Origin: Cordylochernes scorpioides
Lineage: Eukaryota; Arthropoda; Arachnida; Pseudoscorpiones; Chernetidae
NCBI GenBank assembly: GCA_030710605.1
Contig: CP092880.1
Coordinates: 23,022,467 to 23,086,466, forward strand
Direction of reading: 5' to 3'
DNA: 64,000 nt
The number at the start of each line of letters is the position of its first letter. Position 1 is the stretch's first letter. The notes under the pieces are model-generated. The model was not told the DNA's origin. It worked only from the letters and a program-made list of their open reading frames with translations, and ran no database searches. Positions 41,755-51,889 of the stretch are shown piece after piece. Made by a program: the position numbers and the translations under genes.

Positions 41755-41975
41755 ACAAAACTTAAGGAAGTGAAAATATATATGTCGCTGGTCGTCTGTT
41801 TTTTTTTTTTTCAAATAATCATAGGCAATTAGTTCACACTTAGTTATCTCGTATGTCTTCAATAAAGGTCATTGTAATATCTTTCAGAATTATTGTCCTA
41901 ATCCTGATATACTTGGTAAAAGGTACAACTTCCTTAAGTTTTGTTCATGAATGTAATATGTTAGGTTCGTATGGG
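41755..41975 (-). repeat. Family H (Tc1-like end) fragment
   Basis: GTCGCTGGTCGTCTGTTTTT, TATGTCTTCAATAAAGGTCA, ATCTTTCAGAATTATTGTCC and ACTTCCTTAAGTTTTGTTCA blocks. Confidence 0.5.
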
Positions 41976-42940
41976 GTGAAAAAAAAAGGTTTTATTTTTC
42001 AACATTGTCCCCATTCAGCTTCACACAACTGGTCCAGCGATGTTCTGATTTTTTATCTTCTCCGAAAAGTTTGATGTTTCGAGGTCTTTAAAGTACCCGT
42101 TTACATCGTCACTAACCTCTTCATTTGATAAAAAAATCTTATTCCTAGTCATTTCTTTAGATTTAAAAAAATAGGAAGAAAACACACGGAGCCAAATCTG
42201 GGGAATAAGGTAGAAGAGAGATCAATTAGAAACCTAATTCGAACAATTTGGCAGCTGCTACATTCGACGTTTACAGCTGAGCAGCATCGTGGGGAAAAAA
42301 CATCTTTTTCCGAACCAATCTCAGATGTTTGGCACGCAATTCTTCCTTTAACCGATCCAGAAGTGTTGCATAATACTCAACGCTGTTATTGCTTTTCCAT
42401 TTTCAGTTAGTCAATTAGAATTAATTATTGGAAATCCCAAAAGACATTGGTCATCACCTTTCTAGCTGACACAACAGTCTTTGCTTTCTTTGAAGCCCTT
42501 TTACCCGGACCTGTCCACTAATTTGACTGTTGTTTGGACTCTGGTGTATAGTGGTGTATCCAGGTCTGGTCTACAGTCACAAAACGACGCCAAACGTCCA
42601 AAGAATTAAGAGCGATCAACAACAAACACTTCTGGGAAATGTCTGTCCGCATGTGTTTTCGGTCGATCGTAAGCAATCGCGGCACCCATCTAGCATACAG
42701 CTTCTTCATCTGTAATTTTACATGAAGAATATGGTGTACCTTGCCTAATGAGATACCCGTGGTCTCAGCTATCTCATGTATCTTTACTTGTCGATCTTCC
42801 ATAACGATGAAATGGATTTTTGACATCATTTCTGGCGTGGTTATATCCATAGGCCGTCCGTGATGTGGTTCATCTTGTGTTGGTTTTCGGCTTCGTGTAA
42901 ATCCATTCATCCAATAATAAACAGTCCTGAATGATGAGGG
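41976..42940 (-). pseudogene. Mariner-like transposase pseudogene
   Basis: N-terminal part (42518-42910) reads DEPHHGRPMDITTPEMM, VKIHEIAETTGISLGKVHHI, YARWVPRLLT, and VTVDQTWIHHYTPESKQQS. The TGDETW-type first catalytic motif is thus VDQTW. The stop after KQQSN and multiple frameshifts follow; C-terminal coding remains near 42010-42150. Different subfamily from the mariner at 22064. Confidence 0.8.
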
Positions 42941-42944
42941 TACA

Positions 42945-43260
42945 AGTACGGTGTCGTGAACCCCGAGCCGCTACGGTAACCGTGAACAGGGAACTCTGAA
43001 ATATGGCTGACTAACGGGGCAATGGCACCACTCTTTCCATGGAGAATGGACAAGACACCACCACCAATGATAAGGCTGAGTCTCCATGTACTTCGTTCAG
43101 CTCGGCTTTAATTTGGGAAGCCGACTAACGTTTAGAAATGCTTGATAACAGCTCGCGCGAAATTAATTTTTATCCATTTTGGAATCAATCGCTACGGTGC
43201 GAGGTTTGAAGTCATAAACAGGAACCTCTTTCACCAGGGAGATTGGTGTCGCCATCTACA
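42945..43260. other. Unidentified GC-richer block
   Basis: About 42950-43130 is GC-richer (CCCCGAGCCGCTACGGTAAC, GGCAATGGCACCACTC) with no frame or terminal repeat I can assign. Confidence 0.3.
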
Positions 43261-43261
43261 A

Positions 43262-43520
43262 GGGTCATTCCAAATGTTTTTGCAATCACTTAATTTTATT
43301 GAAGCTGCAACTTTCAAATTATTAGAGTTTCTCAAAGTATTCACCCTTAGCACCTATGCAATATTTTATCCGTAAAAACCAATTATCGAAGCACTTACAC
43401 CAGTCATCTTCAAGGATGGAATTTACGGTATTGATAAAGGCTTGCAGTGCTTCATCATCAGAGTCAAATTTTATCCCTTTCACAAATAACTTAACTTTTG
43501 GTATACAAGACTGAAGGGTG
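43262..43520 (-). pseudogene. Mariner-type transposase C-terminal fragment, third subfamily
   Basis: Minus strand PKVKLFVKGIKFDSDDEALQ, AFINTVNSILEDDWCKCF, then DNWFLRIKYCIGAKGEYFEK and a stop, the standard C-terminus of mariner proteins. Confidence 0.65.
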
Positions 43521-43900
43521 AAATCTCAGTAATGGTATTTAAGAAAACTATGGACATAAGCTTTTAGGACAGTAGAATTACATATAGATATTTTCAACGA
43601 GCAATGTTCTTCTGCAAACAATAAGGACAAGGCCAGTTAGGTATAAGTTAATATAAAGCAATAACACGCCATCTATATATAACAAATGAAAACATCAAGA
43701 CGTGAATGTTTCTTTAACACATAAACCAAATTCTACTGTCCTTACTGCGATGAAGTAATACTGATGAGGCAAGCCTTCCCAATATTACTTTATCACAGTA
43801 AGGACAGTAGAAATTTGTTGATGTGTTAAAGAAACATTCACTTCTTAATGTTTTAATTTGTTATATATAGATGGCGTGTTATTGCTTTGTATATATGTAG
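43505..43900. mobile_element. Foldback MITE, family I
   Basis: 43653-43893 is an inverted repeat with ~90-base arms: TAAAGCAATAACACGCCATC, GAATGTTTCTTTAACACATA and complements, plus ACTGTCCTTACTGCGATGAA. 43505-43650 holds the outer family I block. Confidence 0.8.
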
Positions 43901-44330
43901 TAATGTAGTTGTTGTATCTTGTTGGATGACTGTAGTGTGGCATGTTGGTTGCAGTCGTGGTGGCCACAATGATTAGAGTGGGTTCAGGCGTGATTGGGAT
44001 TACACAAAAGGACGAGGCATGTTGGATGTCACCATAGAGATGGCAAGAGAGCAAGTGACGCCGACACCGGTCAGAGGAGATCTGTGTAGATGGGTCTGTC
44101 AATCATCGTGTCTCAAAGCGGACTAATCTGAGTAAGAAAGGGGCACACCTGGGAACCCGATTTGTTTTTCGGACCTCTTTCCTCCACTGACGCCGACTGT
44201 CACTCACTCGAAATTTTATTTCTGACACCTTGGCAATTATATTATAACTATACAACACATGGGGACATAGGTATATATTGGAATATATTACAACATATTA
44301 CTATCTATATCTCTTCAAAAAGAAATAAAG
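43901..44330. other. Unidentified GC-richer block
   Basis: About 43910-44210 stands out in composition (GTTGGATGACTGTAGTG, GACGCCGACACCGGTCAG). No frame with a domain; possibly an LTR or non-LTR UTR. Confidence 0.3.
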
Positions 44331-44334
44331 AAAT

Positions 44335-44480
44335 ACACTCAGAGACAAAACTTGAGGAAGTTGTATCTTTTAGCATTAAAGACTCTGAAAGATATCTGAC
44401 ACACATTTATTGAAGACACGAGATAACCAAGTGTGAACAAAATTTTCTGTGTCCTCAAAAAAATAGATGACCGGTAACAA
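44335..44480 (+). repeat. Family H (Tc1-like end) fragment
   Basis: ACACTCAGAGACAAAACTTG, GAAAGATATCTGACACACAT and ACACGAGATAACCAAGTGTG in the orientation opposite to most copies. Confidence 0.55.
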
Positions 44481-44604
44481 TACTGTTACTAAAACGTCAC
44501 ACACTATTATATTATTTGGATTGTTTTCTTGTATAAAATACAACAGAGTATTACATCGATGAAATATTCTAGAATTGTTACTTTAAACATAAAATAATTT
44601 TGTA

Positions 44605-44900
44605 TTATGATGCATTAGCGCGCCATCTGTTATCAAAATTCGAAACTATTATAGACGCCTATGATTCTTTTAAAAAATTAAATAATTTATACTGACCTTA
44701 CTGCAATGGAAAAATTAATGGGAGGGCCTGGCTCATTAGTGGTGAACCCTACATGGTAGATTAAACTGTCGAAACCGTTGGGAGGGTTCACTATTGAAGA
44801 GTCAGACCCTTCCATTAATTATTCCATTGCAATAATGACAGTATAAAGTGTTTAATTGTTAAAAGAATCATACGCTTCTATAATAGTTTTGAATTTTCAT
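44605..44900. mobile_element. Foldback MITE, family B
   Basis: TGCATTAGCGCGCCATCTGT, CGAAACTATTATAGACGCCT on the left; GAATCATACGCTTCTATAAT, AGTTTTGAATTTTC on the right; inner inverted units with CTGCAATGGAAAAATTAATG. Confidence 0.75.
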
Positions 44901-44984
44901 ATATTATTTATTATATATATTATTTGGTTCGTTTCCAAGGTGACTAACGTGGAAACCCATTTTCCAATGAAGAGCGTAGATAGT

Positions 44985-45076
44985 GGAAATTGTGTGTGTG
45001 TGTGTGCTGTTGCTGTGATAGAGATGTATGGAGACATCTGAGGATCTTCATTGGACACGACAACAACAACATATAG
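44985..45076 (+). pseudogene. C-terminal end of a non-LTR retrotransposon ORF
   Basis: CDRDVWRHLRIFIGHDNNNN as at 33290-33400; ends in ACAACAACAACA. Confidence 0.45.
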
Positions 45077-45119
45077 TTTATTTTTTATGCAATCACACAT
45101 AACACTTCCAATCCTGGCC

Positions 45120-45420
45120 TGTTAGTTGTACTTGCCTCTCAACTCGTTGATTATCTGAATGTTTAAGAAAAAGAACATTCCACCAGCAGTAGGGAACTGG
45201 TGTCTAAGCCATAAATTTGCCGTAGAAAGGAATTTAACGGTTAATTCCGAACATACCAACTCTGCCAGCACTAATGGATTTGGTTTGGGACAAATTGAAT
45301 TAAAACGGTCAAATACTTGTTTCATCGATTTTAGTTTTTCTATTCGATGTTACCCGATATTCAATAAGATTAAACCGGGTTTATCTTGGCTAAATAACCC
45401 CTTTTACAAATAGGACGTTC
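45120..45420. other. Two overlapping antiparallel frames, unassigned
   Basis: Minus frame 45122-45325 (MKQVFDRFNSICPKPNPLVL ...) and plus frame 45159-45413 overlap. I recognise neither. The segment has no repeat partner in the window, so a host exon is not excluded. Confidence 0.2.
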
Positions 45421-45774
45421 GTTTTTCAAACCACATAGACATTTTTTTACAAAGAATTCTTATCTTTTTTTGTATATAATCACCTCTCATTTTTTTGTCT
45501 TCATAGAAATTACTGCAATTTTCTTTAAAATGAAAGTTTTAATATTGATAAAAAGGGTGTACCTGGATCTGTGAAAGGAAAAAAATCATTTTTTCTTTCT
45601 AAAAATATTTCGAGGAATTGTTCTCTTTTTTATCAATTTATTGAACAAAGAACTTGGGAGTAATTTACAATTTCTTATAGATCAGATGGAAATAACTTTG
45701 TTATTGGCGGAAGGTCAAATAAATATTAATTAGAATTAAAGGGATTGAATTTAATGCTGCACATGACTGGTACA

Positions 45775-46062
45775 GAGCAGGAGGGACAAGCACCGGTTCT
45801 GTCCTCCCAAGAGAACAACAGTCTTTGATTTCCAGACTTAAGTCTGGTCATCTACGGACAATGACTTTCCAGAATGGTTGCAGGGTTTTTCCCACTATGT
45901 ACTAAGTGCAAATCTCAACCTGCAACCCCAAAACACATTATTGACTGTATTGACTCATCCATTGATGAGCTCTACTCTTCCCCGGCAGACACCATCAAAA
46001 GTCTCAAGCTTTACAAGCTTGATACCTCAATATGATTGAGTGGAGATAAAAAAGAAGAAGAG
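45775..46062 (+). pseudogene. Jockey-like ORF2 C-terminus and 3' tail
   Basis: Reads WYRAGGTSTGSVLPREQQSL, SRLKSGHLRTMTFQNG, then after a one-base slip in a T run CTKCKSQPATPKHIIDC, SSIDELYSSPADTIKSLKLY and KLDTSI with TGA. The RxxSGH...C-x2-C...TPEHIxxC pattern is the C-terminal zinc-knuckle-like end of jockey-group ORF2. The 3' UTR is only ~25 bases plus AAGAAGAAG. Confidence 0.78.
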
Positions 46063-46129
46063 ATTAAGAATTAAAAGGTTAAAACAAGAGTATTAAAAGG
46101 CTTTTGTATTTCACATATTCAGATAACGG

Positions 46130-46412
46130 GTCGATGGAAGGATGGTCTAAACCGCGGTTTTCGATTCCCACATTGGGTACTTTTTTTTCTGATTAAAAAA
46201 AATGCTTCAATCGTTTACGTTTCTCGCAAAAGTCCAACCCCACCAGCGAATGCAAATACCCAAACGGGGCTCTGGAACATTTGTAAGTGCAAAGTCGAAC
46301 TGCTTTTTACATGTGTAGACATGTGGTACACTTACCGTAAAAGCAGTCACCTACTTCTACCCACCATGAATATCATTGCCTGTACCACGTGTACTAGGAA
46401 TAAGCAAAAAAA
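46130..46412 (+). mobile_element. tRNA-derived SINE, nearly full length
   Basis: Head GTCGATGGAAGGATGGTCTA with a damaged B box (TTCGATTCCCACATTGG), then the standard body and CTAGGAATAAGC plus A9. Confidence 0.8.
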
Positions 46413-46589
46413 AAATCCAGATACGTTCTTTTTGATATAAATATATTCAATAGAGATCGCCTTTTGAATCAAAAGGTCTTGATAATAAAAAGCTTATAAG
46501 ACTTAAGTAAAAAAAGACAAAATATCTAACCATTTTGAGATAGATAACTATCTATTGATCATTTTTATATGAAAAATAGACACTTCGGC

Positions 46590-46760
46590 CAGTTGGAAGT
46601 TTTTTATTTTCTCAACGTTTCGACAAAAATATTTTGTCTTCGTCAAGAGAAGTAAATAAAAAAGAGCATTTGGCAAGGCGTTAAAAATTCCAAAGTGTCT
46701 TTAACATATAAATATGAATGCCGGCAAGGCAGCTTCTTTCTTTACGAAATCTATTGATCA
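46590..46760 (-). mobile_element. Penelope-like terminal fragment
   Basis: Minus strand ends TTGACGAAGACAAAATATT, TTTTGTCGAAACGTTGAG, AAAATAAAAAAC, then CTGGCCGAAGTGTC. The same module appears at 58690-58770, next to GCCGGCATTCAT-type repeats that are also present here (about 46735). CGAAACGTTGAG next to a hairpin is familiar from Penelope-like element ends. Confidence 0.5.
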
Positions 46761-46795
46761 GTTTTTGAGAAAAATAAAAAGGTCATTTGTTGATA

Positions 46796-46905
46796 TTAAA
46801 ATAAAAAAGGAATATACTGACAATGCTCACATGAGCTTCAAGATGGCGCTCTTCCATCTATAATTCTCAGGTGAGCATGGTCAAGATATGCCTTTTTTAT
46901 CTATC
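46796..46905. mobile_element. Foldback family D, short derivative
   Basis: AATATACTGACAATGCTCAC and GTGAGCATGGTCAAGATATG are inverted; AAGATGGCGCTCTTCC lies in the centre. Confidence 0.55.
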
Positions 46906-46964
46906 AGTTTATTAATTGATTTTATTATTAAACTGAGAAGAAATGAGAAATGCTCCGATATTAC

Positions 46965-47835
46965 GATACATTAGCGCGCCATCTATTATCAAAATCCGAA
47001 ACTATTATAGACGTTTATGATTCTTTTAAAAATTAAATAATATCTACTACCCTTACTGCAATGGAAAATTTGGAAAAAAAGCAATATAATTGCGGTATGG
47101 TAGATTAAACTGGCGAAACTGTTGGAAGGGTTCACCACTGATGACCAAGGCCCTCCCATTAATTTTTTTTTTCATTGCAGTAAGGGCAGTAGATATTGTT
47201 GCACCAAGTTGCATCTTTGCAGGGTCGTCGACCTTGGTTTCTTCCTTTTTGGTGTTATACACGTTTCCCGAGCGAGTTTCCATACTCAAAACAAATAAAT
47301 AAAAGTAAATAAATAAAATTAAATTGAAATTAATTACCTTTTAAAGTTTTTGCGTTTATTTTTTCGTTGTCTTCCTCGTAGGTCGCGATCCGCAGTCTTG
47401 GTCTAGGTCCTCTCTCGCTCCAATAAGCAATCAAGATTTATGTACAATAAAATATTACAAAAGGAATGATGATAATCTAAATAATCTGTTTTAAATAAAT
47501 ATTGAATATCATGTTGTGATATGTTAAATAACATATGTTACGTATTATATTTATTATCTATTATTGACACTATGCAAAATCATGCCATTCGTCAATTGTT
47601 TTAAACTTATGTAAACTATTTCCTTTTCATCTCTATCTTGTATAAAAGGAGATTACTAGATTAAATAAACATTCAGTTCAACTTGTAAGCCGGATCGAGT
47701 CTTGTTCAGATAACACTTAACCATTACAACAAGAATATTTTGAATAAATGTAAGGCGCATTAAAATTGATGCAACAATATGAAAAAATCATACGCGTCTA
47801 TAATAGTTTCGAATACTTTGATATATTTTAAAATT
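46965..47835. mobile_element. Foldback MITE, family B, interrupted
   Basis: Left end ACATTAGCGCGCCATCTATT and right end AATCATACGCGTCTATAATA, GTTTCGAA are separated by the usual inner units and by a 580-bp insertion at 47197-47776. Confidence 0.7.
47197..47776 (-). mobile_element. Insertion with TG...CA ends and gag-like start
   Basis: Begins TGTTGCACC and ends GATGCAACA, flanked by ATAT (47193-47196, 47777-47780), inside a family B MITE. On the minus strand the order is an LTR-like sequence, TTGGAGCGAGAGAGGACC (primer-binding-site-like, about 47413), a leader, and a frame METRSGNVYNTKKEETKVDD ending at the insertion border. It looks like a 5' LTR plus the first ~30 gag codons, cut short. 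Confidence 0.5.
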
Positions 47836-47989
47836 GTGTTTCTACTCTCACATAGATATATTCAGTATGAATTGCATTGATTATTATCTTTATGATTAGA
47901 TTTGAAGGATGGTAAATTAATTCAAATTTCTGCTAGGGAATGGGTAAAATGTGTTTACACCGAACGTACTGTTTGTTTTGTGTGTGAAA

Positions 47990-48345
47990 TACACTCATAG
48001 ACAATACTTAAGGAATTTGTACACCTTTTACCATATACAAGCTTGTATTACACGCTTGTTTAGCTTATATATAGGGAATCAGACAATAACTATTAAAGAT
48101 ATTTGATACACAGTGACTTTTTTTGTTAATGTTTATTTTGTGTGTGAAATACACTCATGGACAAAACTTAAGGAAGTTGTACCTTTCATCATGTATATCT
48201 GTATTCAGACAATAACTATAAAATATATTTGGTAGACAGTTATTTATTGATGTTTATTTTTGTGTGAAATACACTCATGGACAAAAGGAAGTTGTACCTT
48301 TCAGCATGTATATCGGGTTTCAGACAATAACTCTGAAAGATTTTA
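47990..48345 (+). repeat. Family H (Tc1-like end) tandem copies
   Basis: Three units of AATACACTCATGGACAAAAC, TTAAGGAAGTTGTACCTTT, CAGACAATAACT, each followed by TGATGTTTATTTTGTGTGTG-like spacer. Confidence 0.65.
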
Positions 48346-48374
48346 CAGTGAATGCCAAATTTAATGGAAAATCA

Positions 48375-48560
48375 AAACATTCCCGAAATGCCCCAAATGC
48401 GATTCCCAGCCTGCCAGTCCTGAGCATCTATTGAATTGTATCAAATCCTCCAAAAAAGACCTCTGGGAAAACCCCAGTACTATAATAGAAAATCTGAGAC
48501 AATGGAATCTAATGGAGATCGTTTAAACGACTTGAGGAATAAGCAACAACAACATATTTC
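48375..48560 (+). pseudogene. Jockey-like ORF2 C-terminus, second subfamily
   Basis: Reads KTFPKCPKCDSQPASPEHLL, NCIKSSKKDLWENPSTIIE, NLRQWNLMEIV and a TAA. It has the same C-x2-C...PASPEHLLNC pattern as 45775-46062 but a different end. The tail is CAACAACAACAT. Confidence 0.75.
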
Positions 48561-48639
48561 TATAATATGAGGGGAGAGAATATATATATGTTATATTAAA
48601 ATATTTAATTAAAAAAAAAAATCATATTTCATAGATTCA

Positions 48640-48840
48640 AATACTCTGCTAAATCGACCGCCAGAGGTCACGCTTCCCCTACAAAAACCCATTGTTGCTG
48701 TTTCCCGATGGCCGGCTCAAACCTTTTGTACATACTGTAAATAATTTTTCCATTTTTTAATTCTTACGCCTTAAGCCAAGCATTACTTTTATCAAATTAT
48801 ATTTTTAATATATTCCTTAAATTCAATTAAAGCAATTACT
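48640..48840 (+). repeat. Interspersed repeat shared with 24720-24930
   Basis: Same order of CGACCGCCAGA, CCATTGTTGCTGTTTC, TTGTACATACTGTAAATA and CCTTAAGCCAAGCATTAC blocks. Confidence 0.45.
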
Positions 48841-48866
48841 GATCAAAACTATTTTATATTATTATA

Positions 48867-49207
48867 CAGTGGACCCTCGGTTTGCGAGCATAATCCGTTC
48901 CAGAGCCATGCTCGTACTCCAAAACGCTCGTAGTGCGAAACTAATTTCTTATTTTTAATAATTGAAACTCGGGCAATTCTTCTTGCTACGAACAATTGCA
49001 CAGTTTCCCACATTTTACATATTTCCCGAATCTGATCTGAAGGGAGGGATCCCAGTGAATTTTCATCCATCACGATTACGGGCAACCATCACGAGTTGCT
49101 CGTAATGCGAAATTTCACTCGTAATCCGAGGTAAAATTTTTCAAAAAAATTTGCTCGTACTGCGAAAAGCTCGTATTCCAAGGTGCTCGTAAACCGAGGA
49201 TCCACTG
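48867..49207. mobile_element. Pogo/Tigger-like MITE
   Basis: CAGTGGACCCTCGGTTTGCG at the left, CGTAAACCGAGGATCCACTG at the right, TA on both sides (48865-48866, 49208-49209). Several internal GCTCGTA...GCGA sub-repeats. 341 bases, non-coding. Confidence 0.9.
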
Positions 49208-49209
49208 TA

Positions 49210-49705
49210 CTTTGAAGATTTTTAACCACGACTGCATTACCATAGCATAATCCTCAAAATATTCAAAAATCAAGCATTAAATCTTTTTATTTATAACATA
49301 TATATATTTTATGTATATATTTAAAACACAATAGTATTAACCGACACATAGAGATCCCTGACGCATATAAAGCAATATTTCCATAAATTGTGTACCATAG
49401 TTGCCCTTTGCCAGTTTGTTTTACTTCGGAAAGTTTCAACTTAGCTGATTTAATCAATGTATCATAGTCTGGGTCGCGTGGATGTGAGATTCACTCGCGC
49501 AATACAAGACCAAATAGAGATACCATTTATTTTTTTACAAACGTTACTATTTGAAATTATTTTTCTAATGTTCCTGTAGAAGGGCTGTTTTCGCCCGAAA
49601 GCTCGAATCTTTATTAAAGATTAAAAGAAAAGTATCCTCGTACGCTTCAAATCTTTTACTTATATTTTATGTATGTTATTTTTAAGTTCCATTATAGTGC
49701 GTTTT
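49210..49705. other. No gene recognised; one hairpin relic
   Basis: AT-rich; at 49573-49612 CUGUAGAAGGGCUGUUUUCG, CCCGAAAGCUCGAA resembles a hammerhead core with two changed bases; see findings. Confidence 0.4.
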
Positions 49706-50218
49706 ATATTGTAGCGTAGAAATCAAGCCTTGAAATATCCTAAGATGTTAAAGTATTTATTGATGACGTCACAGCGGCGAGTCGACAATTATTAACAAGT
49801 CAGCCCCACTATTTACAGCTAGAGAATCTTAAGCAAGTGTAATCAAAGAAATATTTTAAGATGATTTCACAAAAACAGATTAATATATATTTTTATAATC
49901 TGTTGAATATATTTTCATTGAATAATATTAAATTAAATAATAAAATATTTTTTCGTCACATAGCCTCCTCCTATAGAGAGCATCGACCCGATGCTCAGCA
50001 GGAGACTTATGTCGTCAGACTTAATAACTAGTACTATGGACAGGGATATTTTCAGGTGACTGCGGTGGATGTCTTCTTTCAGTTGAGATATCTTCTTCAT
50101 GAGGACTTGGTAGGTCTCTGTTTACGTCAAGGTAGCTTTTTCTCATTTCTACTGTGGTCGGCAAGGGGGGATTTTATAACTTTGCGGCCTCACCTCCAAT
50201 GTGTTCTATCATCTAGTT

Positions 50219-51088
50219 TTAATTGCGGGGCGTCCAGCTAGATCTTCTAGCAGGTGAGAAATGTTGTCTGTTTCGACCTCGATATGAAGTAGGGCTTCGG
50301 TAGCGAGTAAAAGTTTTCCTCGATGATTCGTCATTGGGGTCCTGAGATTCAGCTCGAGAGTTGTAGGATACCATTGCGTCTTGCTTTCTTTGCAAATAGT
50401 CATTTCTCCTTTCCTCATTGTGTCTCTTCCTGCCACGGCAATAGCGGACGACGTGACCTGGGCGTCCGCAGTAGAAACAGATAGGCCTTCCCTCAGTTGT
50501 ACGCCAATAATTGGTGTCGCGTCTTCCTCCTTGTTTTGGGTATCGAGGTTCAGGGTGCGGTCTTATCGTTTCGGCCTCATATCTAGTATTTAAAAACTGT
50601 CGGGGTCTTTCCTTCTGAGGGGGACTTCTCCTAGACTTTGAGATTGGCGCCAGGGTTCTTCCAATCTCCTCCTTTACCATATCTTCGATGGTAGAAATTT
50701 TTGGTTCCTCTCGAGTAGAGCCTAATGCCCGCTGTACTTCCTCACGAACAATTTGCCTGATCATAGATGACAGATCTGCCCTGTCATCATGATCACTGAG
50801 AGACGCCACATTTGGTAGTCGCTCGTATTTGGTTGGGGTCACTCGCTTACAGTGTAGGCTTTCAATGCGGCGACATTCGGTGACGAATTGCTCAGTGTTA
50901 TGCACATCCCTTGGGAAAAGTGCCTGGTAGAGCTCCTCAGCTATCCCTTTCATCAGATGGGATATTTTATTTTCCTCATTCATTTGTGGATCTACCTCTT
51001 TGCAAAAGCACAGGACATCCTGGATGTAAAATTCGGTACTTTCGCCTTTTAATTGTGCCCGTGTTTTAAGTTTCTTCTCCGCTTGCAA
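50219..51088 (-). pseudogene. gag, C-terminal part with zinc knuckle
   Basis: 289 codons: the rest of the capsid region (LKGESTEFYIQDVLCFCKEV, ISHLMKGIAEELYQALFP), a variable region, and one zinc knuckle CFYCGRPGHVVRYC, then an Arg/Ser-rich tail for RNA binding. It continues the frame at 51049-51477 after a slip in a T run (about 51100). Confidence 0.85.
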
Positions 51089-51477
51089 TTTTGAATTTTA
51101 TTTTTTTTTCCGAACACATTCTCTAATTGAGATGTGAATTCCTTCCAAGTCTGGATGCTTTCTTCGTTGTTCTCAAACCATTTGAGAGCAGTTCCAGACA
51201 GATAAAAATAAACTTTAGTAAGACGAAGGGTTTCGTCCCAATGGTTGTACCTTGCCACACGTGCATACCCTTTTAACCATTTTTGGAGATCTTCACCATC
51301 CTCCCCGGAGAAAATGGAAGGGTTCCTTGGCAGATGTTGAACAACGTAGTTGCTTACCTGAGTACCTTCCTTCTTTACATTCATAGAAGTTTCGTCTGGT
51401 TCAACAGAATCAATTTTTCTTTTATTTCTTAATGGGTATCGGTCCAGTCTCTCCACCAGTTGTAGCGTAGAAATCAA
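51049..51477 (-). pseudogene. gag, N-terminal part
   Basis: Contains PSIFSGEDGEDLQKWLKGYA, VYFYLSGTALKWFENN and WKEFTSQLENVFGK, the retrotransposon gag pattern. The frame extends upstream through the primer-binding site, so the true start is unclear; an internal ATG is likely. Confidence 0.85.
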
Positions 51478-51889
51478 GCCTTGAAATATCCTAAGATGTT
51501 AAAGTATTTATTGATGACGTCACAGCGGCGAGTCGACAATTATTAACAAGTCAGCCCCACTATTTACAGCTAGAGAATCTTAAGCAAGTGTAATCAAAGA
51601 AATATTTTAAGATGATTTCACAAAAACAGATTAATATATATTTTTATAATCTGTTGAATATATTTTCATTGAATAATATTAAATTAAATAATAAAATATT
51701 TCTTCGTCACAATATTTACCTGCATCATACAGTGTACCATGTTCTTAAGTTTATACTAGTATATATATAATTCTTATAATATAAAATGTAAATTATCCTA
51801 ATATTAATAAATTAATAGTAATAAATCCTTGATAGCTATAGATATTGCGGGTGCATTCGACAATGCATGGTGACCTGCGATTATAAAAA

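Larger units (their letters stand above)
49710..51711 (-). mobile_element. Gypsy-type element reduced to LTRs and gag
   Basis: LTRs 49710-49960 and 51461-51711 (251 bases each, nearly identical) with ATAT on both sides. On the minus strand: 5' LTR, AC, TGGTGGAGAGACTGGACC (primer-binding site), gag in two frames, a short non-gag tail, AGGAGGAGGCTA (polypurine tract), 3' LTR. Protease, RT and RNase H are absent. Total 2002 bases. Confidence 0.9.
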
